A stretch of DNA of 27,029 nt from JALZAA01 sp046724435. GTDB lineage: Bacteria; Actinomycetota; Acidimicrobiia; IMCC26256; JACDBD01. The stretch is taken from positions 1 through 27,029 of the forward strand of contig JBKOWN010000147.1 in NCBI GenBank assembly GCA_046724435.1, given 5' to 3'. The position numbers and the translations under genes were made by a program. Shown here in pieces: positions 6,767 through 14,519 of this stretch. Numbering within the stretch: the stretch's first letter is position 1; each line of letters begins with the position of its first letter. The notes under the pieces are model-generated. The model searched no databases. It was not told where the DNA came from and saw only the letters and a list, made by a program, of their open reading frames with translations.

Positions 6767-7252
6767 GTGCAGGTTCAGCGAGCACGACCCGACGACGTCG
6801 ACGTCGTGCTCGCCGTCCTCGCGGACGCGGCTGCATGGCTACGGGCGCGTGGCGTCGAGCAATGGCCCGACCGGTTCCCCGCCGAGTGGGTGCTGCCGGC
6901 GATCGAAGCCGGCGACACCTGGCTCGCCGAGCTCGACGGCCAGATCGTCGGCACTCTCGTCGTGCAATGGGACGATCCGCTTTTCTGGGCCGGGTACCCG
7001 AGTGACGCCGGATATCTGCACCGGCTCGCCGTGCGCCGGCACGGCGCCGGCCTCGGAGGTCGGTTACTGCGGTGGGCGGAGCGCCAAGCGTCCGGCGCGG
7101 GCAAGTCGTATCTGCGCCTCGACTGCGTCGCGTCGAACGAGTCGCTGCGCGCCTACTACGAACGCGCCGAGTACGAGTACGTCGGCGACGTGACCGTCGA
7201 CGAGTACGTCCAGAGCCGATACGAGAAGCGCGTCGTGGACTTGATCGCCTAG
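6767..7252 (+). CDS. GNAT family N-acetyltransferase
   Basis: 161 aa single-domain GNAT. Seen: VQRARPDDVDVVLAVLADAAAWL at the start, WLAELDGQIVGTLVVQW (strand 3-4), motif A YLHRLAVRRHGAGLGGRLLRWAE (the R-x-x-G-x-G acetyl-CoA pyrophosphate loop is RHGAGLG), and motif B LRLDCVASNESLRAYYERAEYEYVG. The acceptor is unknown; the form resembles the RimI/PhnO-type stand-alone acetyltransferases. GTG start at 6767 with a CACAAT box ending 6 nt before it, so leaderless expression is possible. It ends 4 nt into the 3' end of the convergent carotenoid oxygenase gene. Confidence 0.9.
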   Translation: MQVQRARPDDVDVVLAVLADAAAWLRARGVEQWPDRFPAEWVLPAIEAGDTWLAELDGQIVGTLVVQWDDPLFWAGYPSDAGYLHRLAVRRHGAGLGGRLLRWAERQASGAGKSYLRLDCVASNESLRAYYERAEYEYVGDVTVDEYVQSRYEKRVVDLIA

Positions 7253-8598
7253 GCGGCGCCGTCCGGAACCCACGAGCCGTGGAAGCCGAAGGGGACCCGT
7301 TGCGGGAGGTGCACCCGCGCGACCTCGTCGAACTCGCGCGCATCGAGGATCACGAGATCGCTCGCGTCGCGGGCGTCGTCGAAGACGATCGAGAGGACCC
7401 AACCCTCGTCCTCGCCGGCCGTCGGCGACCCTGGGACGAACACGCCTTCGCCTGCGTGCGTGCCGGGCCCGAAGGTCCTGGCGTTCACCGCCCCGGTCCG
7501 CAGGTCGTGCTTCAGCAAGCCGCCGAAGTGGATGCCCTGGTCGTCGATGCCGAAGTGCGCTGCGTACCCGTAACGGTGCCGCCGGCCGACGACGCGCTCG
7601 TCGACCCGCGGGAACTCCTGGGGACGGTCGTCGAGGCGCTCCTCGATGACCTTCCCGGCGTCGAGGTCGATGGTCCACCGGTCGAGGGTCGGCGGCATCT
7701 CAGCCGGCCCGTAGATGTCCGTGTCGAACATCTTCGGATGCCGCGCGACGTCGAGCACCACGCCCCCGTCCTCGTCGTAGGCGTTGAGCGGATGGAAGAC
7801 GTAGCAGAGCTCGACGTCGAACCAGCGCACGTCGGCGTTCCCGCCGTCGCGAGGCATCACGCCGACCCGTGCGCCGTAGTCGGGCGTCCACGCCGCCGGG
7901 AACGGGCGCTTGCCGACGAGGTCGAAGTCGAACACCACGGGAAGGTCGAGGAAGACGACCTTGCGCTCGGTGATGGCGAAGTCGTGCACCATCGACGGAC
8001 CCCGGATGTCGATGTCCTCGCTGCGGACGAGCTCGCCGGCCGCGTTGACCGCGTGGAAGCGGAGCCACGGCGGACCGAACGGGTCGTAGCCGAAGAAGAG
8101 CATCTCGCCGGTAACAGGGTCGATCTTCGGATGCGCGGTCATCGGCGACCGCAGCTTGCCGTCGAAGTCGTAGCGTCCGACGGTCGACAAGTCGGGTCGC
8201 ACCTGCGTCGGGAGGCACACCTCTACCAGGGCGAAGATCTTGCCCGCGTGCGCGACGACGTGCGTGTTCGCCGCGCTCGAGCCCACGGGGAAGACGTCGT
8301 CGGGCTGGCCGGGCATCGGGTTCTCGCCGAGGAGATCGAGCGCCTGGTCGGTGCGCACCCAGCGGTTCCGGTACGACACGGCCTTGCCGTCGCGCAGCTC
8401 GACGGCGTGGAGCATGCCGTCGCCGGTGAACCAGTGGTAGGCCGCCGGGTCGGGCGCGATCGGGTTGGGGCCGTTGCGCAGGTAGCGCCCGTTGATCTCG
8501 GGCGGGATCGCGCCTTCGACGGGGAGGTCGGTGACGGCGACCTCGTCCTTGACGGGCGCGAAGTTCCCGACCAGGTACTGGTTTTCGATTGTGGTCAT
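7249..8598 (-). CDS. Carotenoid cleavage / lignostilbene dioxygenase family protein
   Basis: 449 aa, within the usual 450-500 range. The four iron-ligand histidines of the RPE65/carotenoid-oxygenase beta-propeller are all visible: H156 (MTAHPKID), H205 (SMVHDFAIT), H269 (CYVFHPLNAYD) and H440 (PFGFHGSWVP). Also seen are the N-terminal RNGPNP and HWFTGDGMLHAVEL blocks. The family uses Fe(II) and O2 to split a double bond in carotenoids, apocarotenoids or stilbenes. The substrate cannot be told here; lack of a signal peptide suggests the cytoplasm. AAGGAG lies 5 nt before the ATG, which overlaps the TetR stop by 4 nt (ATGA). It is last in the MmpL-TetR-oxygenase operon. An in-frame extension to 8742 is covered by the TetR gene. 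Confidence 0.95.
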   Translation of the reverse strand: MTTIENQYLVGNFAPVKDEVAVTDLPVEGAIPPEINGRYLRNGPNPIAPDPAAYHWFTGDGMLHAVELRDGKAVSYRNRWVRTDQALDLLGENPMPGQPDDVFPVGSSAANTHVVAHAGKIFALVEVCLPTQVRPDLSTVGRYDFDGKLRSPMTAHPKIDPVTGEMLFFGYDPFGPPWLRFHAVNAAGELVRSEDIDIRGPSMVHDFAITERKVVFLDLPVVFDFDLVGKRPFPAAWTPDYGARVGVMPRDGGNADVRWFDVELCYVFHPLNAYDEDGGVVLDVARHPKMFDTDIYGPAEMPPTLDRWTIDLDAGKVIEERLDDRPQEFPRVDERVVGRRHRYGYAAHFGIDDQGIHFGGLLKHDLRTGAVNARTFGPGTHAGEGVFVPGSPTAGEDEGWVLSIVFDDARDASDLVILDAREFDEVARVHLPQRVPFGFHGSWVPDGAA

Positions 8599-9254
8599 GA
8601 CGACTCCTTGGGTTGAGGAACGGATTCGCGCAAGCCGCGGATCTGGATGTCGCAGACGTGGTCGACGAGCGTGTCGACGTCGGGCCACGGGAAGTCCGGG
8701 AGCGAGATGAGCAGCGACGTGATGCCGTGCACCGCGGTCCACAGGGCGGTCGCCGCGAACGCGGGGTCGACGGGCCGGAAGTCACCGGACTCGATGGCGC
8801 GCTGCACCGCGTCGACGAGGTGCTGGAACGCGCGCCCCCCGGCGCCGGTGATGGCCTCGAGCCGGCGGTCGCCGCCGATCCGGGACATGAACAGGATTCG
8901 GTAGGGCTCCGGGTTGTCGAGACCGAAGCGCACGTACGCGCGTCCACGGCGCCGGAGGCTCTCGACGGGGTCGTCGACGGTGGCGCCGGCCTGCTCGATC
9001 ACCGAGTCGAAGACGTCGAAGTGGCGCTCGCACACCGCGACGATGAGCGCTTCCTTGTCGGGGAAGTGCAGGTAGATCGACGGCGGAGTGACGCCGACCG
9101 CGTCGGCGATAGCCCGGATCGACACCGAATCGGCGCCGCCCGACTCGATCATCAGCTGCTCCGTCGCCGCCAGCAGGTCGTCGCGCAGCTTCTCGCCCTC
9201 GCCGCGACGGGCGCGGGGCCGGACGGGGGCCGCGGGCGTGCGCGCGGTCGTCAT
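8595..9254 (-). CDS. TetR/AcrR family transcriptional regulator
   Basis: 219 aa. After a basic, proline-rich N-terminus (residues 1-20), the DNA-binding domain spans about residues 25-70: LRDDLLAATEQLMIESGGADSVSIRAIADAVGVTPPSIYLHFPDKEALI, a classic TetR helix-turn-helix with the YLHFPDKEAL tail. The C-terminal half (EPYRILFM, AATALWTAVHGITSLLI) matches the TetR_C_33/WHG-type ligand domain. It overlaps the MmpL gene upstream and the oxygenase gene downstream by 4 nt each, so it is expressed with them and most likely represses this operon from the site at 11502-11514. The ligand may be the substrate of the transporter or oxygenase; that is inference. Confidence 0.95.
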   Translation of the reverse strand: MTTARTPAAPVRPRARRGEGEKLRDDLLAATEQLMIESGGADSVSIRAIADAVGVTPPSIYLHFPDKEALIVAVCERHFDVFDSVIEQAGATVDDPVESLRRRGRAYVRFGLDNPEPYRILFMSRIGGDRRLEAITGAGGRAFQHLVDAVQRAIESGDFRPVDPAFAATALWTAVHGITSLLISLPDFPWPDVDTLVDHVCDIQIRGLRESVPQPKESS

Positions 9255-11488
9255 CGTGATCCCACCGGCTCGGGGACGCGCCGTTCGGCCGAGGGCTCCG
9301 GTTCGGGCTCTTCGCTGATCCCGAAGCGGTCGTGCAGGCGCCGCATCCATTTCGGCGCCCACCAGTTCGCCTCGCCGGCGATGCGCATGAACGCCGGCAC
9401 GAGCGTCGCCCGGATCACGAACGCGTCCATGAGCACGGCGATCGTCAGCCCGAGGCCGAAGATCTTGATGAACGACACGCCAGACGTCGCGAACGCGATG
9501 AACACGACGCTGATGAGCACGGCCGCCGCCGTGACGATCCGGCCCGTGCGTTCGAGGCCGACGGCGACCGATCGCGTGTTGTCGCCGGTGCGGTCGTGCT
9601 CCTCTTTTATGCGCGAGAGCAGGAACACCTCGTAGTCCATCGAGAGACCGAACGCGAGGCAGAAGAGCAGGAGTGGGACCGTCGCCGGCAGCGTGCCGGT
9701 GGGCGTGAAGTCGAGGAACCCAGACAGGTGCCCGTCCTGGAAGATCCATACCAGCGCCCCGAACGTCGCGCTCAGGCTGAGGACGTTCAGGACGAGCGCC
9801 TTGATCGGGACCAGGATGCTCCCGAACATGAGGAACAACAGCACGAACGTCGCCAGAGCGATCAACCCGGCGGCGAGCGGCAATCGCGAGAACAGCGACG
9901 CCTTGGAGTCGACGAGCTCGGCCGAGGCCCCGCCGACGAGCACGGGGAAGGGCGCGGGCGTGTCGCGAACCGCATGGGCGAGGCGCTCGCCGGCGTCCGA
10001 ATACGGCTCGACCGACGGGACGACCGACAGCCATGTGGCGTCCCGGGCGTGGAAGCGTGCTGTCACCGGCCCCGGCCCGGCGACTTGCTGCCCGTCGATG
10101 TAGCTCCCCGTGACGGCGTCGACGCGGGCGGCACCGCGCCGTTGCGACAACGCGGCGGCGTACCGATCGATCTGGTCACCATGAGCGGCTGGATCACCGA
10201 TGCCGCTCGCGACCACCTCGAGCGTGCGCGCCTCGTTGGACGCGAACCGCGACCGGATGTCGTCCTGCACCTGGCGGCTGGAGACGCTGGTGGGCAACAC
10301 GCGGTCATCAGGAAGGCCGAACTGAATCCGTAGGAACGGCAGCCCGAGCACGATGAGTAGCGCGACGACGGCCAGGGCGACCGGCACGGGACGGCGCATC
10401 ACGAACATGGCGATCCGGTGCCAGACGCCCTCGCCGACGGGCTTCGGTTCCCGCCGCAGCAACCGCAGCGAGTTGACCCTCGGGCCGAGCACGGCGAGGA
10501 GCGCCGGGAGGGCGACGACCGCGGCGATGCCGGCGAGCAGCGCCACGCCGATCCCGGCGTAGGCGAAGGACCGCAGGAACGCGAGCGGGAAGACGAGCAG
10601 CGCGGCGAGCGCGACCGCCACGGTGAGCGCGCTGAACGCGACCGTCTTCCCCGCAGTCTGGACCGTCCGGACCACCGCGTCGTTCGGTGCGCGCCCGGCG
10701 TGAAGCTCCTCCCGGTAGCGCGACACGATGAAGAGGCTGTAGTCGATCGCCAGCCCGAGACCCATGCCGGTGGTGAGGTTGAGCGCGAAGATCGACACGT
10801 CCGTGAGCGCGGCGACGACGAGCAGGACCAGGAAGGTCCCGGCGATCGCGAGTACGCCGACGAGGAGGGGCAGACCGGCTGCCACGACGCTCCCGAACAC
10901 GAGCACCATCAGCGCGAGCGTGATGGGGAACGCGATGAGCTCGGCGCGCAGCAGATCCGACTCGACCTGCTGATTGACCTGCCGGAAGACCTCGGCGAAT
11001 CCGCCGACGCGCACGGTGACCGCGCCGTGGCCACCGGAGTAGAGGGGTGACAGCTTCTGGGCGGCGTCGTGCATCTTGTCTTCGCCGCCGTGCAATGACG
11101 CCAGCACGAGCGCCTGACGGCCGTCGGTGCTGCGCAACGGCGGCGGGCTCCCGACGCTCCAGTACGACACCGCCCGCGCGACCTGCGGCTCGGCCGACAG
11201 TTCGGACGTCAGGGAGTTCGCCGCGCTGCCGACTTCGGCATCGTCGACAGTGCCGCGCTTCGCCGTCACGAGCAACACGAGATCGGGCTCCTGCTTGCCG
11301 AAGTTGTGCTTGATCTCGTCGGCGGCGCGGCTCGATTCGGAGTCCGGGTCGGTGAAGCCTCCGCTCGTCAGGTGGGAGGCGACGCCGCCGCCGAGCGTGA
11401 CCGCGAGGACGAAGAACAGCGCCGTGCCGGCAAGCACTGACTTGCGATGGGCGACGGTGAATCGACCGAGACGAGCGAGCACGAGCAT
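9251..11488 (-). CDS. MmpL-family RND transporter
   Basis: 745 aa. Layout is TM1 (about residues 18-40), an extracytoplasmic domain to about 180, a TM2-6 block (183-335), a second extracytoplasmic domain, and a TM7-12 block from about 540. The proton-relay Asp-Tyr pairs of MmpL3-type pumps are present in both halves: D249-Y250 (GLGLAIDYSLFIVSRYREE) and D618-Y619 (FGLSMDYEVFLLSRIKEE). The family exports lipids, glycolipids or hydrophobic compounds across the inner membrane using the proton gradient. It lacks the long C-terminal domain of mycobacterial MmpL3, as is common in shorter actinobacterial members. It overlaps the TetR gene by 4 nt. No good Shine-Dalgarno precedes the ATG. Confidence 0.95.
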   Translation of the reverse strand: MLVLARLGRFTVAHRKSVLAGTALFFVLAVTLGGGVASHLTSGGFTDPDSESSRAADEIKHNFGKQEPDLVLLVTAKRGTVDDAEVGSAANSLTSELSAEPQVARAVSYWSVGSPPPLRSTDGRQALVLASLHGGEDKMHDAAQKLSPLYSGGHGAVTVRVGGFAEVFRQVNQQVESDLLRAELIAFPITLALMVLVFGSVVAAGLPLLVGVLAIAGTFLVLLVVAALTDVSIFALNLTTGMGLGLAIDYSLFIVSRYREELHAGRAPNDAVVRTVQTAGKTVAFSALTVAVALAALLVFPLAFLRSFAYAGIGVALLAGIAAVVALPALLAVLGPRVNSLRLLRREPKPVGEGVWHRIAMFVMRRPVPVALAVVALLIVLGLPFLRIQFGLPDDRVLPTSVSSRQVQDDIRSRFASNEARTLEVVASGIGDPAAHGDQIDRYAAALSQRRGAARVDAVTGSYIDGQQVAGPGPVTARFHARDATWLSVVPSVEPYSDAGERLAHAVRDTPAPFPVLVGGASAELVDSKASLFSRLPLAAGLIALATFVLLFLMFGSILVPIKALVLNVLSLSATFGALVWIFQDGHLSGFLDFTPTGTLPATVPLLLFCLAFGLSMDYEVFLLSRIKEEHDRTGDNTRSVAVGLERTGRIVTAAAVLISVVFIAFATSGVSFIKIFGLGLTIAVLMDAFVIRATLVPAFMRIAGEANWWAPKWMRRLHDRFGISEEPEPEPSAERRVPEPVGSR

Positions 11489-11642
11489 CCCCGAGGGTGA
11501 GTTATCACCGATAAGTTACGCCGGTCCAGCATGGGCTTGCGCCTCCGACGGGGCCAGATGACGTCGGTCACAGGCCGGGGCGGGACGCGCGACCTCTGAT
11601 CCTCCGAACGGGTCGAACAAGGTGATGGAGCGGAGGTCGCGC
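11489..11642. other. Divergent intergenic region, MmpL / GH43
   Basis: 154 bp between divergent genes. It holds the ttatc/gataa dyad near the MmpL start and a CGGAGG ribosome-binding site (11630-11635) before the GH43 ATG. No other clear repeat, RNA or small gene is seen. Confidence 0.6.
11502..11514. promoter_or_regulatory. Candidate operator of the MmpL-TetR-oxygenase operon
   Basis: Inverted repeat ttatc-acc-gataa, 13 nt upstream of the MmpL ATG. On the minus strand it is part of a near-duplicated stretch (taacttatcgg, then gataactc). The site is AT-rich against a very GC-rich background, as expected of a promoter/operator. It differs from the cttgaccg palindromes, so it would be the local TetR's own site. 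Inference. Confidence 0.5.
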
Positions 11643-12707
11643 ATGACCGTCGGGATCGCCCTCGCGCTGGTGGTCGCGCTCTGGCTCCTGGTGTGGCTCG
11701 CCCTCGCCGTCGTCGTGCCGCTGTTCGAGGACGCCCCGTGCTCCGGCATCGTGTTCCGGGCCGGGGCGTCCGGCCCACCGGGTGGACCTGCCGGGCGCCC
11801 CCCGATAGGAGGCAAGGGCGGTCTCGCGGGGAAGGTGCGCGCGGCGCTCCGACCTCAGGGCCCGGCCGTCTACTGCCACGACTTCGCCGACCCGTTCGTC
11901 CTCCGAGCGGGGAACACCTACTACGCGTACGCGACCAACAACCAGGACGATCACATCCCGGTCCTGACCTCGAGCGGGCTGTTCGGCAACGCGCACACGG
12001 CGGATGCGCTGCCGAAGCTTCCCGCGTGGTCGTCTCCCGGCGGCGTCTGGGGCCCGGCCGTGCTCGCTCGGCCGGGCGGGTTCGTCCTCTACTACACGAC
12101 GCGGGCGCACGATCCGGATCGCGAGTGTCTGTCGCGTGCTGTCTCGAAGGAACCCGGGGGCCCGTTCGTCGACGACTCGAGTGGTCCGCTCGTCTGTCCA
12201 TCCGACGGGGGAGCGATCGATCCGAGCCCGTTCGTCGCCGCTGACGGCCGCGCGTACCTGCTGTGGAAGAGCGACGCCACCGCAGGCATCGTCGCTCAGG
12301 AGCTCGCCCCCGACGGCCTCAGCCTCGTCGGCGACCAGCAGGCGATCGTGCAAGCCGACCAGGCGTGGGAGGCCGGCGTCGTCGAGGCGCCGAGCGTGGT
12401 CGGGTACGACGGCCGCTACTACCTCTTCTACTCGGGGAACAACTGGGCGACGGCCGACTACACCATCGGGTACGCGGTGTGCGACTCGCCGACGGGGCCG
12501 TGCACGAAGCCGGCGGACGGGCCGTGGCTCGCCTCGACCGCCAAGGCGGAGGGCCCCGGCGGCGAGGACGTGTTCGTGGACGCAAACGGCCAGCCCTGGA
12601 TGACGCTGCACGCCTGGGTGCGCGGCAAGGTCGGTTATCCCCAGGGCGCGCGCAATCTCTTCGTCGTGAGGTTGACCTTCGTCGACGGCGCTCCCGTCGC
12701 CGGATAG
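11643..12707 (+). CDS. Membrane-anchored glycoside hydrolase family 43-like protein
   Basis: 354 aa. An N-terminal membrane segment (about residues 4-28, IALALVVALWLLVWLALAVV) is followed by a Gly/Pro-rich linker (about 40-65) and a five-bladed beta-propeller domain. The three GH43 catalytic acids fit: D83 in HDFADPFVL (general base), D193 in AIDPSPFV (pKa modulator) and E248 in VVEAPSVVG (general acid). GH43 enzymes remove arabinose, xylose or related residues from polysaccharides; the substrate here is unknown. The anchor places the enzyme outside the membrane. ATG 11643 has CGGAGG 7 nt upstream; starts at 11622 and 11625 are in frame but lack a ribosome-binding site. It runs divergent from the MmpL operon and is probably unrelated to it. 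Confidence 0.85.
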   Translation: MTVGIALALVVALWLLVWLALAVVVPLFEDAPCSGIVFRAGASGPPGGPAGRPPIGGKGGLAGKVRAALRPQGPAVYCHDFADPFVLRAGNTYYAYATNNQDDHIPVLTSSGLFGNAHTADALPKLPAWSSPGGVWGPAVLARPGGFVLYYTTRAHDPDRECLSRAVSKEPGGPFVDDSSGPLVCPSDGGAIDPSPFVAADGRAYLLWKSDATAGIVAQELAPDGLSLVGDQQAIVQADQAWEAGVVEAPSVVGYDGRYYLFYSGNNWATADYTIGYAVCDSPTGPCTKPADGPWLASTAKAEGPGGEDVFVDANGQPWMTLHAWVRGKVGYPQGARNLFVVRLTFVDGAPVAG

Positions 12708-12714
12708 GCGATTC

Positions 12715-12735
12715 GCCGCGTCGCCGGGTCGCGGC
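12715..12735. terminator. Hairpin between convergent GH43 and PNPOx genes
   Basis: Six-bp GC stem gccgcg / cgcggc with a 9-nt loop fills the 28-bp gap between the two convergent genes exactly. No T-run follows, so it would be a non-canonical terminator or an RNA 3' end stabiliser. Confidence 0.4.
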
Positions 12736-13311
12736 CTAGCCCTCCGGGAGGTAGTCCCGGAAGACGTCCATCTGCTTCCACTCCGGGACTGGTGGCACGT
12801 GACCGGGGCGAGGGGAGTACACCGAGTGCTCCACCACCTGCATCTTGTGGATGTAACGCGGGCAGTTCGGGAAGATCCGCTCGGCGCGTACGCGCACGAT
12901 GAGTTGCGCGCCCTCGAACGAGCTCAGGAGCTCGTCGTCATCGTGCAGCGAGGCAACGCCGTTGATGCGCATGCGATTCGGGCGCTCGAAGTCGACGAAC
13001 AGCATGCCGACCTTCGGGTTCATGAGCACGTTCCCGAGACTGCGGAACATGCCGTTGCCGTCGTAGCTCGGGAACGCGAGCGTGTTCTCGTCGACCACCC
13101 GCACGAAGCCGGGCTGACCACCCTTGTACGAGCAGTCCGGCCAGCCGTCGGCGTCGGCGGTGGCAAGGAAGAACATCGGGACGCGCTCGATGAACGCGCG
13201 GTCGTCTTCGCTGAACCTGTCGTGGACCGTGATCTGCTCGAGGCGGTCGGCGATCCGCCGGCTGTCGAAGCGGTCCTGGAGCTCACGCGACCCGTCGTTG
13301 TACATGGCCAT
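12736..13311 (-). CDS. Pyridoxamine 5'-phosphate oxidase-like FMN-binding split-barrel protein
   Basis: 191 aa. Seen: DRAFIERVPMFFLATADADGWPDCSYKGGQPGFVRV (first barrel strands and the flavin phosphate region), NTLAFPSYDGNGMFRSLGNVLMNPKVGMLFVDF (the family's dimer-interface and cofactor block), and CPRYIHKMQ near the end, a motif common in this subgroup. The fold binds FMN, F420 or heme; the subgroup is usually of unknown substrate and is not the PdxH biosynthetic enzyme. A TACCGT box ends 6 nt before ATG 13311, supporting that start over the second ATG at 13305. A longer frame reaching 13515 lies inside the exonuclease gene and is discarded. Confidence 0.92.
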   Translation of the reverse strand: MAMYNDGSRELQDRFDSRRIADRLEQITVHDRFSEDDRAFIERVPMFFLATADADGWPDCSYKGGQPGFVRVVDENTLAFPSYDGNGMFRSLGNVLMNPKVGMLFVDFERPNRMRINGVASLHDDDELLSSFEGAQLIVRVRAERIFPNCPRYIHKMQVVEHSVYSPRPGHVPPVPEWKQMDVFRDYLPEG

Positions 13312-13317
13312 GCGGCC

Positions 13318-13323
13318 ACGGTA
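13318..13323 (-). promoter_or_regulatory. -10 box (TACCGT) of the PNPOx-like gene
   Basis: TACCGT on the minus strand, 6 nt before the ATG at 13311, in the short gap after the exonuclease stop. Confidence 0.5.
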
Positions 13324-13351
13324 CGCCCGCTCAGCCCTACTGGCGACGGGC

Positions 13352-14143
13352 TTACGGGGCGTCGACGTCGATGTCGATGAACAGCGGGGCGTGGTCCGAC
13401 GGGAGCTTGCCCTTGCGGGCGAACCGGTCGACGAGACCCCACCGGATGCGATCGACCAGCGGCTCGGTGACGTAGGCGAGATCGATGCGCATGCCGCGAT
13501 GCTCGTGGAAGTCACCCCGCCGGTAGTCCCAGTACGTGAACAACTTGTCCTGTGGGTACAGGGCGCGGAAGGCGTCGACGAACCCCCAGTCGCGCAGCCG
13601 TCCGACGGCGGCGCGTTCGGGCTCGGTGACGTGGGTGTCGCCGATGAAGGCTTTCGGCGACCACAGGTCTCGGTCCTCGGGCGCGACGTTGAAGTCCCCC
13701 ATCATGATGATCGGGTCGCTTGGCTTGTACGTCGCCGCGATCCAGTCGTGCAGGGACTCGAGCCAAGTCAGCTTGCGCTCGTAGAAGTCGGTACCGACCT
13801 TGCGGCCGTTGGGCACGTACACGCAGATCACGCGCACGCCGCCGCACACGGCAGAAAGGAGGCGGGCGTCCCCCTCGTACGGATCGACGAGCTCGGTGCC
13901 GTCGAAGCCGGAGGTGACGTCCTCGACCCCGGCACGCGACAGGATCGCGACGCCGTTCCATTGCCCGGGCCCGTGGTGCACCGAGTCGTACCCCAGGGAC
14001 TGGAAGGTCAGCTGCGGGAACGAGTCGTCGGCGAGCTTGGTCTCCTGGAGGCACAGCACGTCGGGATGGGCGTACTGCAGCCATTCCTCGACCCGGGGGA
14101 GGCGGGCCTTCAGCGAGTTGACGTTCCAGGTGGCGAAGCGCAC
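13352..14143 (-). CDS. xthA: Exodeoxyribonuclease III (AP endonuclease)
   Basis: 263 aa, close to E. coli ExoIII. With a GTG start at 14143 the catalytic residues fall at near-identical positions to the family: N7 (ATWNVNS), E34 (CLQETKL), D150 and N152 (MGDFNVAPEDRD), D221 (RIDLAYVT) and D250-H251 (SDHAPLF). The enzyme nicks DNA at abasic sites and trims 3' ends in base excision repair, needing Mg2+. A TAGGTT box 10 nt before the GTG overlaps the stop codon of the upstream DUF6285 gene, so the gene may have its own promoter within the phosphotransferase-DUF6285-xthA run. The frame remains open to 14344 but the family's N-terminus fixes the start. Confidence 0.95.
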   Translation of the reverse strand: MRFATWNVNSLKARLPRVEEWLQYAHPDVLCLQETKLADDSFPQLTFQSLGYDSVHHGPGQWNGVAILSRAGVEDVTSGFDGTELVDPYEGDARLLSAVCGGVRVICVYVPNGRKVGTDFYERKLTWLESLHDWIAATYKPSDPIIMMGDFNVAPEDRDLWSPKAFIGDTHVTEPERAAVGRLRDWGFVDAFRALYPQDKLFTYWDYRRGDFHEHRGMRIDLAYVTEPLVDRIRWGLVDRFARKGKLPSDHAPLFIDIDVDAP

Positions 14144-14156
14144 AGCGATTTCGAAC

Positions 14157-14519
14157 CTACCCGACGTCGTCGGCGATGTAGTCCGGGTTCGAGACCAGGA
14201 GTTTCGCCCGCACGGAGTCCCGGACGGCGGCGACCACGTCGTCGTGCCGGTCGTCGAGCGACCCGTCGCGGATGCTGCGCGCCAGCGCCGTCGTGAGCGC
14301 GGCAAGGTCGGCGTCGTGGCCGAGCAGGCCGCCCAACCGGGCACGTTCGGCGGCGGCGAGCTCGGGTCCGAGCCTGAGCTCGCGCTCGAGCATCCCGAGT
14401 GCGTTGACCGCGACGCGGGTGTGGAACCGCACCCGGCCCTCGACCGCCGACATCACGTCCTGCTCGAGGAACTCGCGTACCGCCTCGAGGAGCTCGACGG
14501 CCGTCGGCCGATCCTGCAT
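14157..14519 (-). CDS. DUF6285-type protein paired with a phosphotransferase
   Basis: 120 aa. Seen: RPTAVELLEAVREFLEQDVM at the start, RVRFHTRVAVNALGMLERELRLGP, and a C-terminal DGSLDDRHDDVVAAVRDSVRAKLLVSNPDY. This matches the small DUF6285 family, which is regularly encoded directly after an ACAD10/11-type phosphotransferase in actinobacteria and proteobacteria. Function is unknown; a helper or subunit of the kinase is the natural guess. GGAGAGGTG precedes the ATG and the start overlaps the kinase stop by one base (TGATG), implying translational coupling. The family name is recalled from pattern and should be confirmed by profile search. Confidence 0.85.
   Translation of the reverse strand: MQDRPTAVELLEAVREFLEQDVMSAVEGRVRFHTRVAVNALGMLERELRLGPELAAAERARLGGLLGHDADLAALTTALARSIRDGSLDDRHDDVVAAVRDSVRAKLLVSNPDYIADDVG

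Noticed and set aside
7072..8616. Long plus-strand open frame (514 codons) opposite the carotenoid oxygenase
   Set aside because: The opposite strand encodes a complete enzyme with all four His ligands; the frame shows only compositional bias.
12671..12678. Single ttgacc-like half-site in the GH43 gene
   Set aside because: No opposing arm and inside coding sequence; not an operator.
13643..13662. Possible third copy of the 58-bp repeat (gatgaaggctttcggcgacc)
   Set aside because: Only about 20 bases resemble part of copy A, and they encode conserved residues (KAFIGDT region) of exonuclease III. Chance similarity.
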